Assembly (NCBI GenBank): GCA_964608405.1
Contig: CAZSNC010000011.1
Coordinates: forward strand, 1-21,196
DNA length: 21,196 nt
DNA from: GWB1-38-13 sp964608405
Lineage (GTDB): Bacteria > Patescibacteriota > Microgenomatia > UBA8517
Direction: 5' to 3'
Below, one piece after another: positions 15,006 through 21,196 of the stretch. Numbering within the stretch: position 1 is the first letter of the stretch; every line of letters begins with the position of its first letter. Position numbers and translations under genes: made by a program. The notes below the pieces were generated by a model that saw only the letters and a list, made by a program, of their open reading frames with translations, did not search any database and was not told the origin of the DNA.

Positions 15006-16847
15006 TCATCCCGCTCCGCCACCGCCGCCACCGCCCCCTCCTCCGCCACCGCCGGAAAATCCTCCCGAACTTCCTGACCCATGTGCCCCAAAAGATTGGA
15101 AACTGTTCCCTATTGATGTAAATGCACCGGATAGACCCGCAAAAGATTCCTGCATCCCTCCAAATTGTGTATTGGCATTGCCCGACGACATCCCTGCAAT
15201 ATAAAGTCCCGATGTGTGATATGCGTTCTCCGGAAATGATACAGGCATTTGCGAAAGTGCCTTTAATGACAACCCTAAGGCTGCACCGTAAACCAAATAC
15301 TTCTCCCAGATAATTACCGAGTCTATGGGATAATTTTTTGTAATTGAATAGTCTTTCATGTACGTCTTGAAAGCTATCCAGTTTGCATATTCCTGCAGTC
15401 CCGTATCGGTTTTTTTGTACATGAATGGAGATGTCGCCAATGCAATTATAAAAAGAAAGACGAAGAGGAATATCATCACATTGGCAAATCCAAAGACGGT
15501 TGTTTTTGATAGTAATGTGGAACCGAAATTCAACGCCAGATAACTGAGAAATAAAAGAATCCCCATTTCTTTGGAAAATTTGTCTTTCGCTTCTTTGCTT
15601 TTTGAATCCACAAACCCCAGATCAATAAGGTCCTTGTTTCCGTTTTCGCGCCACTTCTTCCAAAAATCACGTGCGGATGTCCTGTCGGTTAAGCCCATGT
15701 TTTTAATCTCAGAAAACTCAATCTCGTCTTTTCCTTTTCTTAAGAAGAAAAAATCCAGAAGATCTTTTTCTCTCTGCGAAACCTTCTCATCGACAATGTA
15801 TTTCATATCTTTTATTTTTAATGAATAATTGTATTTGGAGGAACCCAAGAATGAAGTTGTTTTTAATGCTTTAATTTCGAGAACCTTTTTTCGTACCAAA
15901 TTTAATACCGTCGCGGTAATACTTTTTGTTGTCGGAGTCATGTTCCAACTCGTTAGTGTTTCAACAAGTACGGGTTCCAGTTCACTTGGTGTCTCATGGA
16001 GCTTCCCCGACAGATTAACCTGTGGGGTTGGTGCATCATCCCCCACTCTTTTCCATACAAAAAACCAGTAAATTATCCTCCACACGGGAAGGGCTAAAAA
16101 TAGAAGAACAAGTGCAATTTTAACAATTCCGGAGGTTTTGCTTTTTATGGCAAATGCCTTTTCTTCTTTCAGAATATTACTAAGTGTTGAAGAACCACTT
16201 TGAGCATAAGTGGCATTCTCAAGCTTCTGAAAAAGAACTCTTACTTCAAAGAAATTTTTCTCTGGAAGACTATCGAGTGAAAAATCAACCTCGCTGTTAC
16301 TGGGAATACTTACCTTGCCGTTTAACGGACCGTGTCCAAATCCCCACAAGCGATCCGATGGAATTCCCGAAGGCAGTAAGATTTTTGCCGTAATGTTTTC
16401 CGTTGGTTTTACCCATTCATCACCAATAAGCTTCCAATAAAATTCTGAAATATCGATGTGATTTACTATTGCGTTTTGAATCCTGTATTTAAGTGTGAAG
16501 ACTTTTGTTTCGTTACTCGCCTGGTAATACCACTTAACGTAAAACTTGTCATCTGTCGCACTTGTTGTGTAAACCCCTTTTTTACCATCGACCAAAAGAT
16601 CAAAGTTTGTAATTTGATAGATTATTCCCTGGCTGTTTTTTAGGTAAATCCACTCATCCGCCCAGGCAAAATCGCCGTCAAAATCATAAGTTCTTGACTC
16701 TATAACATCCGCGGATCCGTCGTGGTTGATTTGAACAATAAAATCAACATTTGTTATCGAATAATCCTTAGCGGAAACGGTTTGAAAAGCGAAACACAAA
16801 AACAAAAGGGATAGAAAGGAAATAATTATTTTTCTCATTAAATCCAT
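15006..16847 (-). CDS. DUF2207-family membrane protein with Gly-rich tail
   Basis: The protein has 613 aa. Signal peptide 1-26 (IIISFLSLLFLCFAFQTVSA) leads into a beta-rich extracellular domain (about 28-210: YSITNVDFIVQINHDGSADV...) typical of the DUF2207 family. Membrane segments follow at about 241-264, 428-446 and 451-475; a cytoplasmic winged-helix-like region lies between the first two (TPSELEPVLVETL...ITATVLNLVRKKVLEIK). The tail is SGGFSG followed by an uninterrupted glycine run and AG, as commonly seen in this family. Molecular function is unknown for the family. AAGGTGG lies four bases before the chosen ATG; a second ATG at 16838 is possible. It follows the 227-aa gene by 70 bases and may share its transcript. 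Confidence 0.88.
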   Translation of the reverse strand: MDLMRKIIISFLSLLFLCFAFQTVSAKDYSITNVDFIVQINHDGSADVIESRTYDFDGDFAWADEWIYLKNSQGIIYQITNFDLLVDGKKGVYTTSATDDKFYVKWYYQASNETKVFTLKYRIQNAIVNHIDISEFYWKLIGDEWVKPTENITAKILLPSGIPSDRLWGFGHGPLNGKVSIPSNSEVDFSLDSLPEKNFFEVRVLFQKLENATYAQSGSSTLSNILKEEKAFAIKSKTSGIVKIALVLLFLALPVWRIIYWFFVWKRVGDDAPTPQVNLSGKLHETPSELEPVLVETLTSWNMTPTTKSITATVLNLVRKKVLEIKALKTTSFLGSSKYNYSLKIKDMKYIVDEKVSQREKDLLDFFFLRKGKDEIEFSEIKNMGLTDRTSARDFWKKWRENGNKDLIDLGFVDSKSKEAKDKFSKEMGILLFLSYLALNFGSTLLSKTTVFGFANVMIFLFVFLFIIALATSPFMYKKTDTGLQEYANWIAFKTYMKDYSITKNYPIDSVIIWEKYLVYGAALGLSLKALSQMPVSFPENAYHTSGLYIAGMSSGNANTQFGGMQESFAGLSGAFTSIGNSFQSFGAHGSGSSGGFSGGGGGGGGGGGGGAG

Positions 16848-16917
16848 TTTACCACCTTATAAAGGTAAATTACCCAATTGAAACAGTACGGTAAAGGGGG
16901 ATTAAAATCAGGTTTTA

Positions 16918-17601
16918 TTACAACTTGGGGATTGATTTCTTGACCTTCGATTCAACACCTAAATCAATAAAATATGCCCTACCCTCCAAAATACTGAAGT
17001 TGTTAATATTTTGAAGTTCAGGCACCAAACAATAATGTGACGACCAACCCCCGTTTATCCATTCGTGAACAGCTATAACACTTGCCGTCTTGCCTCTATA
17101 GGAAGATTCGTAGCTACATACACTACTTGCATCTTGTGGAGCACCCTCAAGTTGTGAAAGTCCGAAAAAATTCAATCCTGGGGAAAGAGCAATGTTCGAA
17201 TTGGTGGCAATCCCACTTACTGTCAGATTGACCGGAATGTCCACTTTGATAAAATACCCCACGTTTTCCAATATTCCAAAGTCTGGCGTCGTAGGTAAAG
17301 CACAATCATATTCATTCCATTCCCCATCCACAAATTTATTCACGAAAGTTATCGAGGAATCAATCTTACAAATATCATCTGCTGTAAGGTTTGTCCTTAA
17401 GGGAATAGCTATTGCATTCAATCCGGCTGCCAAGTTGAAAGTAATTGACTGCTTATTGTTTTTTGCGTCAGTTCTTAAAATAGATTTCGGGGACTGAAAA
17501 GCAAATACAGACAGTATTACAAGAGCGCTGGCAACAACAAGGTAAAAGAATGTAAATTTACCCGGAGATTTTGTTTTTATATTCATGAATACCGTATTCA
17601 A
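16918..17601 (-). CDS. Membrane-anchored secreted protein with internal duplication
   Basis: The protein has 227 aa. A basic N-terminus and one hydrophobic segment (17-35) place the rest outside the cell. The exported part is two similar units: 57-130 (LAAGLNAIAIPL...DDICK...FVDGEWNEYDCALP...GILENVGYFIKV) and 138-215 (LSPGLNFFGLSQL...SSVCS...WINGGWSSHYCLVP...SILEGRAYFIDL). Each has two cysteines at matching places (C78/C100 and C162/C191), consistent with one disulfide per unit. The family is unrecognised. It lies upstream of the DUF2207 gene on the same strand and is divergent from the glycosyltransferase. Promoter and start are about eight bases apart, so the leader is very short; ATG 17586 is an alternative start. 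Confidence 0.78.
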   Translation of the reverse strand: MNTVFMNIKTKSPGKFTFFYLVVASALVILSVFAFQSPKSILRTDAKNNKQSITFNLAAGLNAIAIPLRTNLTADDICKIDSSITFVNKFVDGEWNEYDCALPTTPDFGILENVGYFIKVDIPVNLTVSGIATNSNIALSPGLNFFGLSQLEGAPQDASSVCSYESSYRGKTASVIAVHEWINGGWSSHYCLVPELQNINNFSILEGRAYFIDLGVESKVKKSIPKL

Positions 17602-17615
17602 TCTGTCTACTTTTC

Positions 17616-17645
17616 AGAATAGCTTATAAATGATTAATAAGTCAA
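17616..17645 (-). promoter_or_regulatory. Promoter of the 227-aa gene (and perhaps DUF2207)
   Basis: The minus strand reads TTGACT (17645-17640), an 18-base spacer and TATTCT (17621-17616). The predicted start is about eight bases before ATG 17601. Confidence 0.5.
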
Positions 17646-17676
17646 TAACGGTAACACTTAAAGCGCATACGGATGT

Positions 17677-17682
17677 TATAAT
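17677..17682 (+). promoter_or_regulatory. -10 box of the glycosyltransferase gene
   Basis: Perfect TATAAT 22 bases before the ATG at 17705; no good -35 is seen (TAACAC at 17652 is 19 bases away). No ribosome binding site follows. Confidence 0.4.
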
Positions 17683-17704
17683 CCGGTATAGTCTCCAAAC
17701 ATAA

Positions 17705-19450
17705 ATGAAAAAGATAAAAAGCATCGGAATAAATAAGTTTTTTATCTTTATTGTTTTGCTTATCGGCTTTATTTTGCGGATAATATTTCTTGATGTCATT
17801 CCCCCGGGACTTGCTAATGATGAGGCAAACATAATCTTAAACGGGCAATCGATTTCTCAAACAGGAAAGAACATTCCTGGTGTTGTAACCGGAATATTTG
17901 GAATACCGTCGGGAGATTATATTTCCGGCGCACACAGCGAGTTAAGCTCATATTTTTTGTCGGTTGTCTATTTCTTTACGGGTTTTTCATCGTTTTCATC
18001 AAGACTTCCTTTCGTTTTTGCAAGTATGGGGACTGTGGTACTACTTTTTTTAATATCAAAAAGACTTTTTGGAAAAAATATTTCATACATTACCCTTATT
18101 CTTGCAACGGTCAACCCTTGGCTTATACAGTTTGGGCGCTCAGGATACGAGGCGATAATAAGTGCCTTTTTCTATCTTGTAGCTATTTATGTTTTTTTAA
18201 TATCCAAAAACTGGAAACAACTATACGCCTTCCCATTTCTTCTTGCCGGGTTTTTTAGTTATTTTTCCGCAAAGATATTGGTTTTTCCAATAGCATCATC
18301 ACTGTTTTTATATCAATACTTAATTAGCGGAAGAAAAAGGATTCTCCCGGCGGTTATCTTAAATTTACTGGTCATAATCTCATTAATTATCTACTATCCC
18401 CTTCTTACAAGAAGTTATCCGGGTGAAAGAATAAAAGAACTAAAAGTTGGTTCCTATGCGACAAACGTCGACTTCAAAAGGACACACTCCATAAAATTTA
18501 CGCCTGTTGAGTTAATAGAAAATAAGCTCGTTGAAAATATCTACGACCGTTTGGAGGCTTCACTTGGTGGGCTATCCCCCGTTTTTCTTTTCCTTAACGG
18601 CCAACCGGAAACAAGCGGGCATCTTCAAATACCCGATAACGGCTCAATGTTTGTGATTGATTTTCTTTTTGTAATTTGTGGACTTATCTTCCTCTCCCGT
18701 AAATATTTGAGGAAACTGATTTTGTTTTTAATACTCGTTACATCCTCGCTTCTTCCTAATTTTTTCGACATCGCCCATACCACGTATTCAATGCGTCCCG
18801 TAATTCTTATACCAATACTCATTATCGTGAGCGCTGTCGGAATATGGGGATTTTTTCAGATATTGAGCAAATCGTCTTTTCGTATTCCCCTGATACTTGC
18901 GGTGTTTGTCGTATATTTATTTCTATTTCTTCGCTTTGTATTTAACTACTACTACCGCCTTCCGATTGAAAACAGCGGTACATTTTATTTCCACGACAGG
19001 ATCGCCACTCACTATATAGGGGAAATATTCAAAAAGTATCCACAAACGGAAATCGTATGGATTGTTCCCGAACGACATTTCACTTTGTACCGCTACATAT
19101 ACTTCAGTGGTCTTTATACAAACAAAGATAATATCGTTTCGATAAACAAAATATTAACTCAACAAAGTTACCGTGTTGGCAATTTAAGTATCGAAAATAC
19201 CTGTCCCGAGAAAATATCAAATGATAAATATTATATTATCGACAGCAGTCTCAAATGTAAGGGTTTGGAAAAGGAAGCGGTTATAACAGATATCAATGAT
19301 GCAGGAGAACATTATTACCTACACAGAGATCCTTTGTGTAGTGATTACGAACACCACTCCTACCCACTTATTAGGGATTTTCAACTTCTTCGGCTCGAGA
19401 AACTTTCAACCAAAGACTTTTGTTTAAATTATGTACAGAAACAAGATTAA
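17705..19450 (+). CDS. GT-C family membrane glycosyltransferase (PMT/ArnT-like)
   Basis: The protein has 581 aa with about ten hydrophobic helices between residues 10 and 410 and a soluble C-terminal part. After the first helix, LDVIPPGLANDEANI puts an acidic pair (D39/E40) in the first outer loop, where GT-C enzymes of the PMT/ArnT type keep the catalytic Asp/Glu. RLPFVFASMGTVVLLFLISKRLFG is the usual second-third helix region and NPWLIQFGRSGYEA a typical loop. Such enzymes transfer sugars from polyprenyl-phosphate carriers to proteins or lipids on the outer membrane face. Given several Thr/Pro-rich secreted proteins nearby, protein O-glycosylation is a reasonable guess, but the substrate cannot be read from sequence. 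The C-terminal 150 residues (WIVPERHFTLYRYIYF...) look like the periplasmic-type domain of this group. Confidence 0.88.
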   Translation: MKKIKSIGINKFFIFIVLLIGFILRIIFLDVIPPGLANDEANIILNGQSISQTGKNIPGVVTGIFGIPSGDYISGAHSELSSYFLSVVYFFTGFSSFSSRLPFVFASMGTVVLLFLISKRLFGKNISYITLILATVNPWLIQFGRSGYEAIISAFFYLVAIYVFLISKNWKQLYAFPFLLAGFFSYFSAKILVFPIASSLFLYQYLISGRKRILPAVILNLLVIISLIIYYPLLTRSYPGERIKELKVGSYATNVDFKRTHSIKFTPVELIENKLVENIYDRLEASLGGLSPVFLFLNGQPETSGHLQIPDNGSMFVIDFLFVICGLIFLSRKYLRKLILFLILVTSSLLPNFFDIAHTTYSMRPVILIPILIIVSAVGIWGFFQILSKSSFRIPLILAVFVVYLFLFLRFVFNYYYRLPIENSGTFYFHDRIATHYIGEIFKKYPQTEIVWIVPERHFTLYRYIYFSGLYTNKDNIVSINKILTQQSYRVGNLSIENTCPEKISNDKYYIIDSSLKCKGLEKEAVITDINDAGEHYYLHRDPLCSDYEHHSYPLIRDFQLLRLEKLSTKDFCLNYVQKQD

Positions 19451-19462
19451 AAACCAAACAAC

Positions 19463-19490
19463 TTGCTCAATGGTAAATATCTGATATAAT
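19463..19490 (+). promoter_or_regulatory. Promoter upstream of the 66-aa Cys protein
   Basis: TTGCTC (19463-19468), a 16-base spacer and perfect TATAAT (19485-19490). It drives either a short RNA ending at 19584 or, by read-through, the gene at 19606. Confidence 0.65.
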
Positions 19491-19496
19491 TAGTTA

Positions 19497-19584
19497 CGTA
19501 CACGCTGAAGAGATTTTATACAAAAGATTTCTTAACTGCCTGTAAAAAAAGTTCTGTTTAAAGAGCCTAAGGGCTCTTTTTTTT
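19497..19584 (+). ncRNA. Candidate ~88-nt small RNA or attenuator leader
   Basis: The segment between the promoter and a strong terminator folds into two hairpins: AAGAGATTTT/AAGATTTCTT (about 10 bp with two wobbles) and the terminator stem. The single-stranded linker between them, AACTGCCTGT, an A run and GTTCTGTT, is repeated almost exactly at 20021-20055. A gene with a strong ribosome binding site starts 21 bases after the terminator, so a cis-regulatory leader is as likely as a free RNA. It does not match a riboswitch I know. Confidence 0.4.
19560..19584 (+). terminator. Strong intrinsic terminator
   Basis: Eight-base stem AAAGAGCC/GGCTCTTT with loop TAAG runs into a T-tract of eight. 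It lies between the promoter at 19463 and the coding start at 19606. Confidence 0.85.
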
Positions 19585-19605
19585 GTTTTGGAAGGGGGTG
19601 AAATA

Positions 19606-19806
19606 ATGACAGTTGAAATAGAGAAAAAAACTGAAAAAGTTGTATCCGATGCGACCCGTTTTGACGAATTGTTAAGGATTGCTAGAGAAGAAATGAAAAG
19701 TGACCCATGCAGGGGGTGTCAAACTTTAAGACAAACAGGTAAATGTATGGCACCACTTTGTGCCACATTTTCCAATAAAGTAAATATTGGTTGGAGTTCA
19801 ACTTGA
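19606..19806 (+). CDS. Small cysteine-cluster protein, 66 aa
   Basis: ATG 19606 is chosen because GAAGGGGGTG ends five bases upstream; a TTG further upstream opens the frame but overlaps this signal. The N-terminal half is a charged helix (EKKTEKVVSDATRFDELLRIAREEM); then come CRGC (C35, C38), C47 and C52 in CRGCQTLRQTGKCMAPLC, a spacing suited to a four-cysteine metal site. Family unknown. The ribosome binding site matches those of the 87- and 65-aa Cys proteins. It is possibly controlled by the promoter-terminator leader upstream. Confidence 0.75.
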   Translation: MTVEIEKKTEKVVSDATRFDELLRIAREEMKSDPCRGCQTLRQTGKCMAPLCATFSNKVNIGWSST

Positions 19807-20020
19807 AGAAATTCAGGGTATTATTATTTAAGACATCCTTAAAATAAAGGTTTGTTTACGAGATACTTTTGCACCTATCCTCCCCCATTCTAAGGTTGTT
19901 CCTCATTTGCATAACAGACTTTTAAATGTAAATTATTTACCTGCTCACAACTATACCCTTACTCAAACACCTTTTATTGATACGATAAACCTCATATATA
20001 CTAAATAAAATCTATATAAT

Positions 20021-20055
20021 TGATTTTTTAACCACCCGTAAAAAATAAGTTCTGT
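20021..20055 (+). repeat. Second copy of the leader motif found at 19529-19559
   Basis: GATTTTTTAACCACCCGT, an A-rich stretch and AAGTTCTGTT matches the linker of the candidate small RNA with a few substitutions and a two-base insertion. It is preceded by TATAAT-like TATATAATTGA (20009-20019). No terminator hairpin follows; instead the sequence runs into the 3' flank of tRNA-Lys on the other strand, where the T run (minus strand TTATTTTTTAC) could end the tRNA transcript. Apart from this, 19807-20068 shows no gene. Confidence 0.6.
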
Positions 20056-20068
20056 TGAAGCTTTATTG

Positions 20069-20140
20069 TGAGTCCGGGAGGGATCGAACCTCCAACCATC
20101 ACCTTAAAAGGGTGTTGCTCTACCATTGAGCTACGGACCC
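20069..20140 (-). tRNA. tRNA-Lys(UUU)
   Basis: The 72-nt cloverleaf has acceptor GGGTCCG/CGGACTC (one G-U), D stem GCTC/GAGC, loop CTTTTAA with anticodon TTT, T arm GGAGG/CCTCC with TTCGATC, and discriminator A. CCA is not encoded. The outermost anticodon-stem pair is A-A in my folding, a slight irregularity. Confidence 0.94.
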
Positions 20141-20183
20141 AAGCAAATAAGTATCGAAGCTTTTAATAAAGTCGACGATGCAT

Positions 20184-20212
20184 ATTATATCTCAAAATCT
20201 TTTTATGGTAAA
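20184..20212 (-). promoter_or_regulatory. Promoter of tRNA-Lys
   Basis: The minus strand reads TTTACC (20212-20207), a 17-base spacer and perfect TATAAT (20189-20184), about 44 bases before the tRNA. It is divergent from tRNA-Glu, whose own -10 may be TAAAAT at 20209-20214. Confidence 0.5.
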
Positions 20213-20228
20213 ATACGAATTTGAAAGA

Positions 20229-20300
20229 GGCCTTATCGTCTAGCGGTTAGGACAGCGGGCTTTCATCCCGTAAACCCGGGTTCGATTCCCGGTAAGGTCA
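20229..20300 (+). tRNA. tRNA-Glu(UUC)
   Basis: The 72-nt cloverleaf has acceptor GGCCTTA/TAAGGTC (one G-U), anticodon stem GCGGG/CCCGT, loop CTTTCAT with anticodon TTC, T arm CCCGG/CCGGT-type with TTCGATT, and discriminator A. CCA is not encoded. Confidence 0.95.
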
Positions 20301-20308
20301 CAAAAGTA

Positions 20309-20593
20309 TTACCCTCTTCTCTCGCAGTAGCAACCTGTACAAATTATTTTGCATCCTTTGTATTTGTTATCATCTATTGTTGAGTCTTTGGTAAATGTGT
20401 ATTTTACATGTTCAAAAATACCCTCTTTTCTAAGGTGTGGACATGTCGTAAAAATCGTATTTGTTGGAATAATGTCGGGGTATGGGAAAACTAATCCTAA
20501 AGCTTTACCTGTACCATCAAATCCAACATCACGAACAATTATATCTTTTCCACTTTCGCTACAGTTAAATACGGGTATACTTTCTATCTTCAT
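20309..20593 (-). CDS. Small cysteine-cluster protein, 94 aa
   Basis: Family not recognised. No signal peptide. N-terminal MKIESIPVFNC, a middle segment with PYPDIIPTNTIF and C51, and a C-terminal cluster CKIICTGCYC (C81, C85, C88, C90): six cysteines in 94 residues with four at the very end, suited to metal binding. It is convergent with tRNA-Glu, eight bases away. There is no ribosome binding site; TATAAA lies about 20 bases before the ATG, so the leader would be short. Confidence 0.7.
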   Translation of the reverse strand: MKIESIPVFNCSESGKDIIVRDVGFDGTGKALGLVFPYPDIIPTNTIFTTCPHLRKEGIFEHVKYTFTKDSTIDDNKYKGCKIICTGCYCERRG

Positions 20594-20679
20594 GCTTCAG
20601 AGTATTTTATACCAAAAAATAAAGCTTTTAAGAAGAAATAATTAATCAATAAGCAAGCTAAACGAGAATCCTGTAAATA

Positions 20680-21012
20680 TTAAATAATAATAGATTCGTA
20701 GAATTGATGTTCCTTTTTAGCCTCTTCTTGAAGAAGATGAACTACTTTCCAAAATTCTACCAAACCATAACCGTCTTTTGGGAAATATATCCTAATCCCG
20801 AAAGTACTTTTATCAAGAGGATATTGATAACCCTCGTTTGTAGTAAATATTTCCCCTGGTTTAGTTGTAACATTTAGGTTAAGTTCAAGAAGATCTGCCG
20901 CTTGTTGCACAAATTTTAGACTTTCTCTACTAATTGGGTAATTCGAGATTTGGAGATCCTCACCTTTTGAATGAGAACAGCTGTCACAAATATGCTCAGG
21001 TCGTTCTGCCAT
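20680..21012 (-). CDS. Hypothetical protein with N-terminal CxxC, 110 aa, leaderless
   Basis: MAERPEHICDSCSHSKGED carries a CxxC (C9, C12) and His residues (H7, H14), which could form a small zinc site. The rest (YPISRESLKFVQQAADLLELN..., then YGLVEFWKVVHLLQEEAKK) looks like a compact alpha/beta domain without membrane segments. Family unknown. The start is fixed by a consensus promoter whose predicted transcription start falls one base before the ATG. It lies about 86 bases upstream of the 94-aa gene on the same strand. Confidence 0.75.
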   Translation of the reverse strand: MAERPEHICDSCSHSKGEDLQISNYPISRESLKFVQQAADLLELNLNVTTKPGEIFTTNEGYQYPLDKSTFGIRIYFPKDGYGLVEFWKVVHLLQEEAKKEHQFYESIII

Positions 21013-21019
21013 TGTTGCG

Positions 21020-21047
21020 ATTATACTACTAACTTATAGTATGTCAA
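21020..21047 (-). promoter_or_regulatory. Consensus promoter giving a leaderless mRNA
   Basis: The minus strand reads perfect TTGACA (21047-21042), a 16-base spacer and perfect TATAAT (21025-21020). The ATG at 21012 is seven bases past the -10 box, so the message should start at or one base before the start codon. Confidence 0.8.
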
Positions 21048-21120
21048 TATTTTACGCTCGAGTAGAAAACTATTGTGTATATCAGATATAATACTGACGA
21101 TACACGGTAAAAAAACCTAT

Positions 21121-21194
21121 TGGGAGGTCGTCTAACGGTAGGACAACAGACTTTGGATCTGTTTACTCAGGTTCGAATCCTGGCCTCCCAGCCA
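21121..21194 (+). tRNA. tRNA-Gln(UUG) with encoded CCA
   Basis: Acceptor TGGGAGG/CCTCCCA, anticodon stem ACAGA/TCTGT with loop CTTTGGA (anticodon TTG), T arm CTCAGG region with TTCGAAT, discriminator G, then CCA at 21192-21194. It is the only tRNA of the five here with CCA in the gene. A TATAAT at 21087-21092 lies 29 bases upstream and is its likely -10 box. Confidence 0.95.
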
Positions 21195-21196
21195 AG

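Overview
The window most likely comes from a Candidate Phyla Radiation (Patescibacteria) genome. This rests on rRNA genes carrying several self-splicing introns with LAGLIDADG endonucleases, AT-rich DNA, many small unrecognised proteins, single-pass surface proteins with Pro/Thr linkers and an LPxTG-like tail, and a 16S gene that differs from standard primers. The finer lineage (Microgenomates-like or Katanobacteria-like) cannot be settled by eye. All ORFs read in the standard bacterial code.

Layout. Positions 1-3738 are a 23S rRNA gene on the minus strand. Its 3' end lies outside the window, it holds an N gap, and two group I introns interrupt it: an ORF-less one at E. coli position ~2500 and one at ~1950 with a decayed endonuclease. 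tRNA-Ala(UGC) follows on the same strand. Next comes about 5.9 kb of protein genes and an inverted tRNA-Ile(GAU): two secreted/surface proteins (one with an LPDAG tail), an unknown 146-aa protein, a Tat-signal repeat protein and a 748-aa membrane protein with a sortase-like segment. The 16S rRNA gene (10030-13213, minus) carries a group I intron after U788 with an intact two-motif LAGLIDADG gene, and a group II intron near 1396 with a one-motif LAGLIDADG gene where a reverse transcriptase would normally be.

The ribosomal operon has therefore been broken apart. The 16S gene has its own promoter region, its own long processing stem made from leader and trailer, and its own terminator. tRNA-Ile and tRNA-Ala, the usual spacer tRNAs, still lie between 16S and 23S but are separated and point in opposite directions.

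Right of 16S are small cysteine-cluster proteins (13481-14986), a DUF2207 membrane protein, a secreted protein with an internal duplication, and a GT-C glycosyltransferase. Further small cysteine-cluster proteins follow (19606-21012), among tRNA-Lys, tRNA-Glu and tRNA-Gln. Seven such small Cys proteins in one window, at least two of them paralogues, form the least explained protein set here. Several genes have a promoter only a few bases from the start codon, suggesting leaderless mRNAs; others carry a strong GGGGGTG ribosome binding site.
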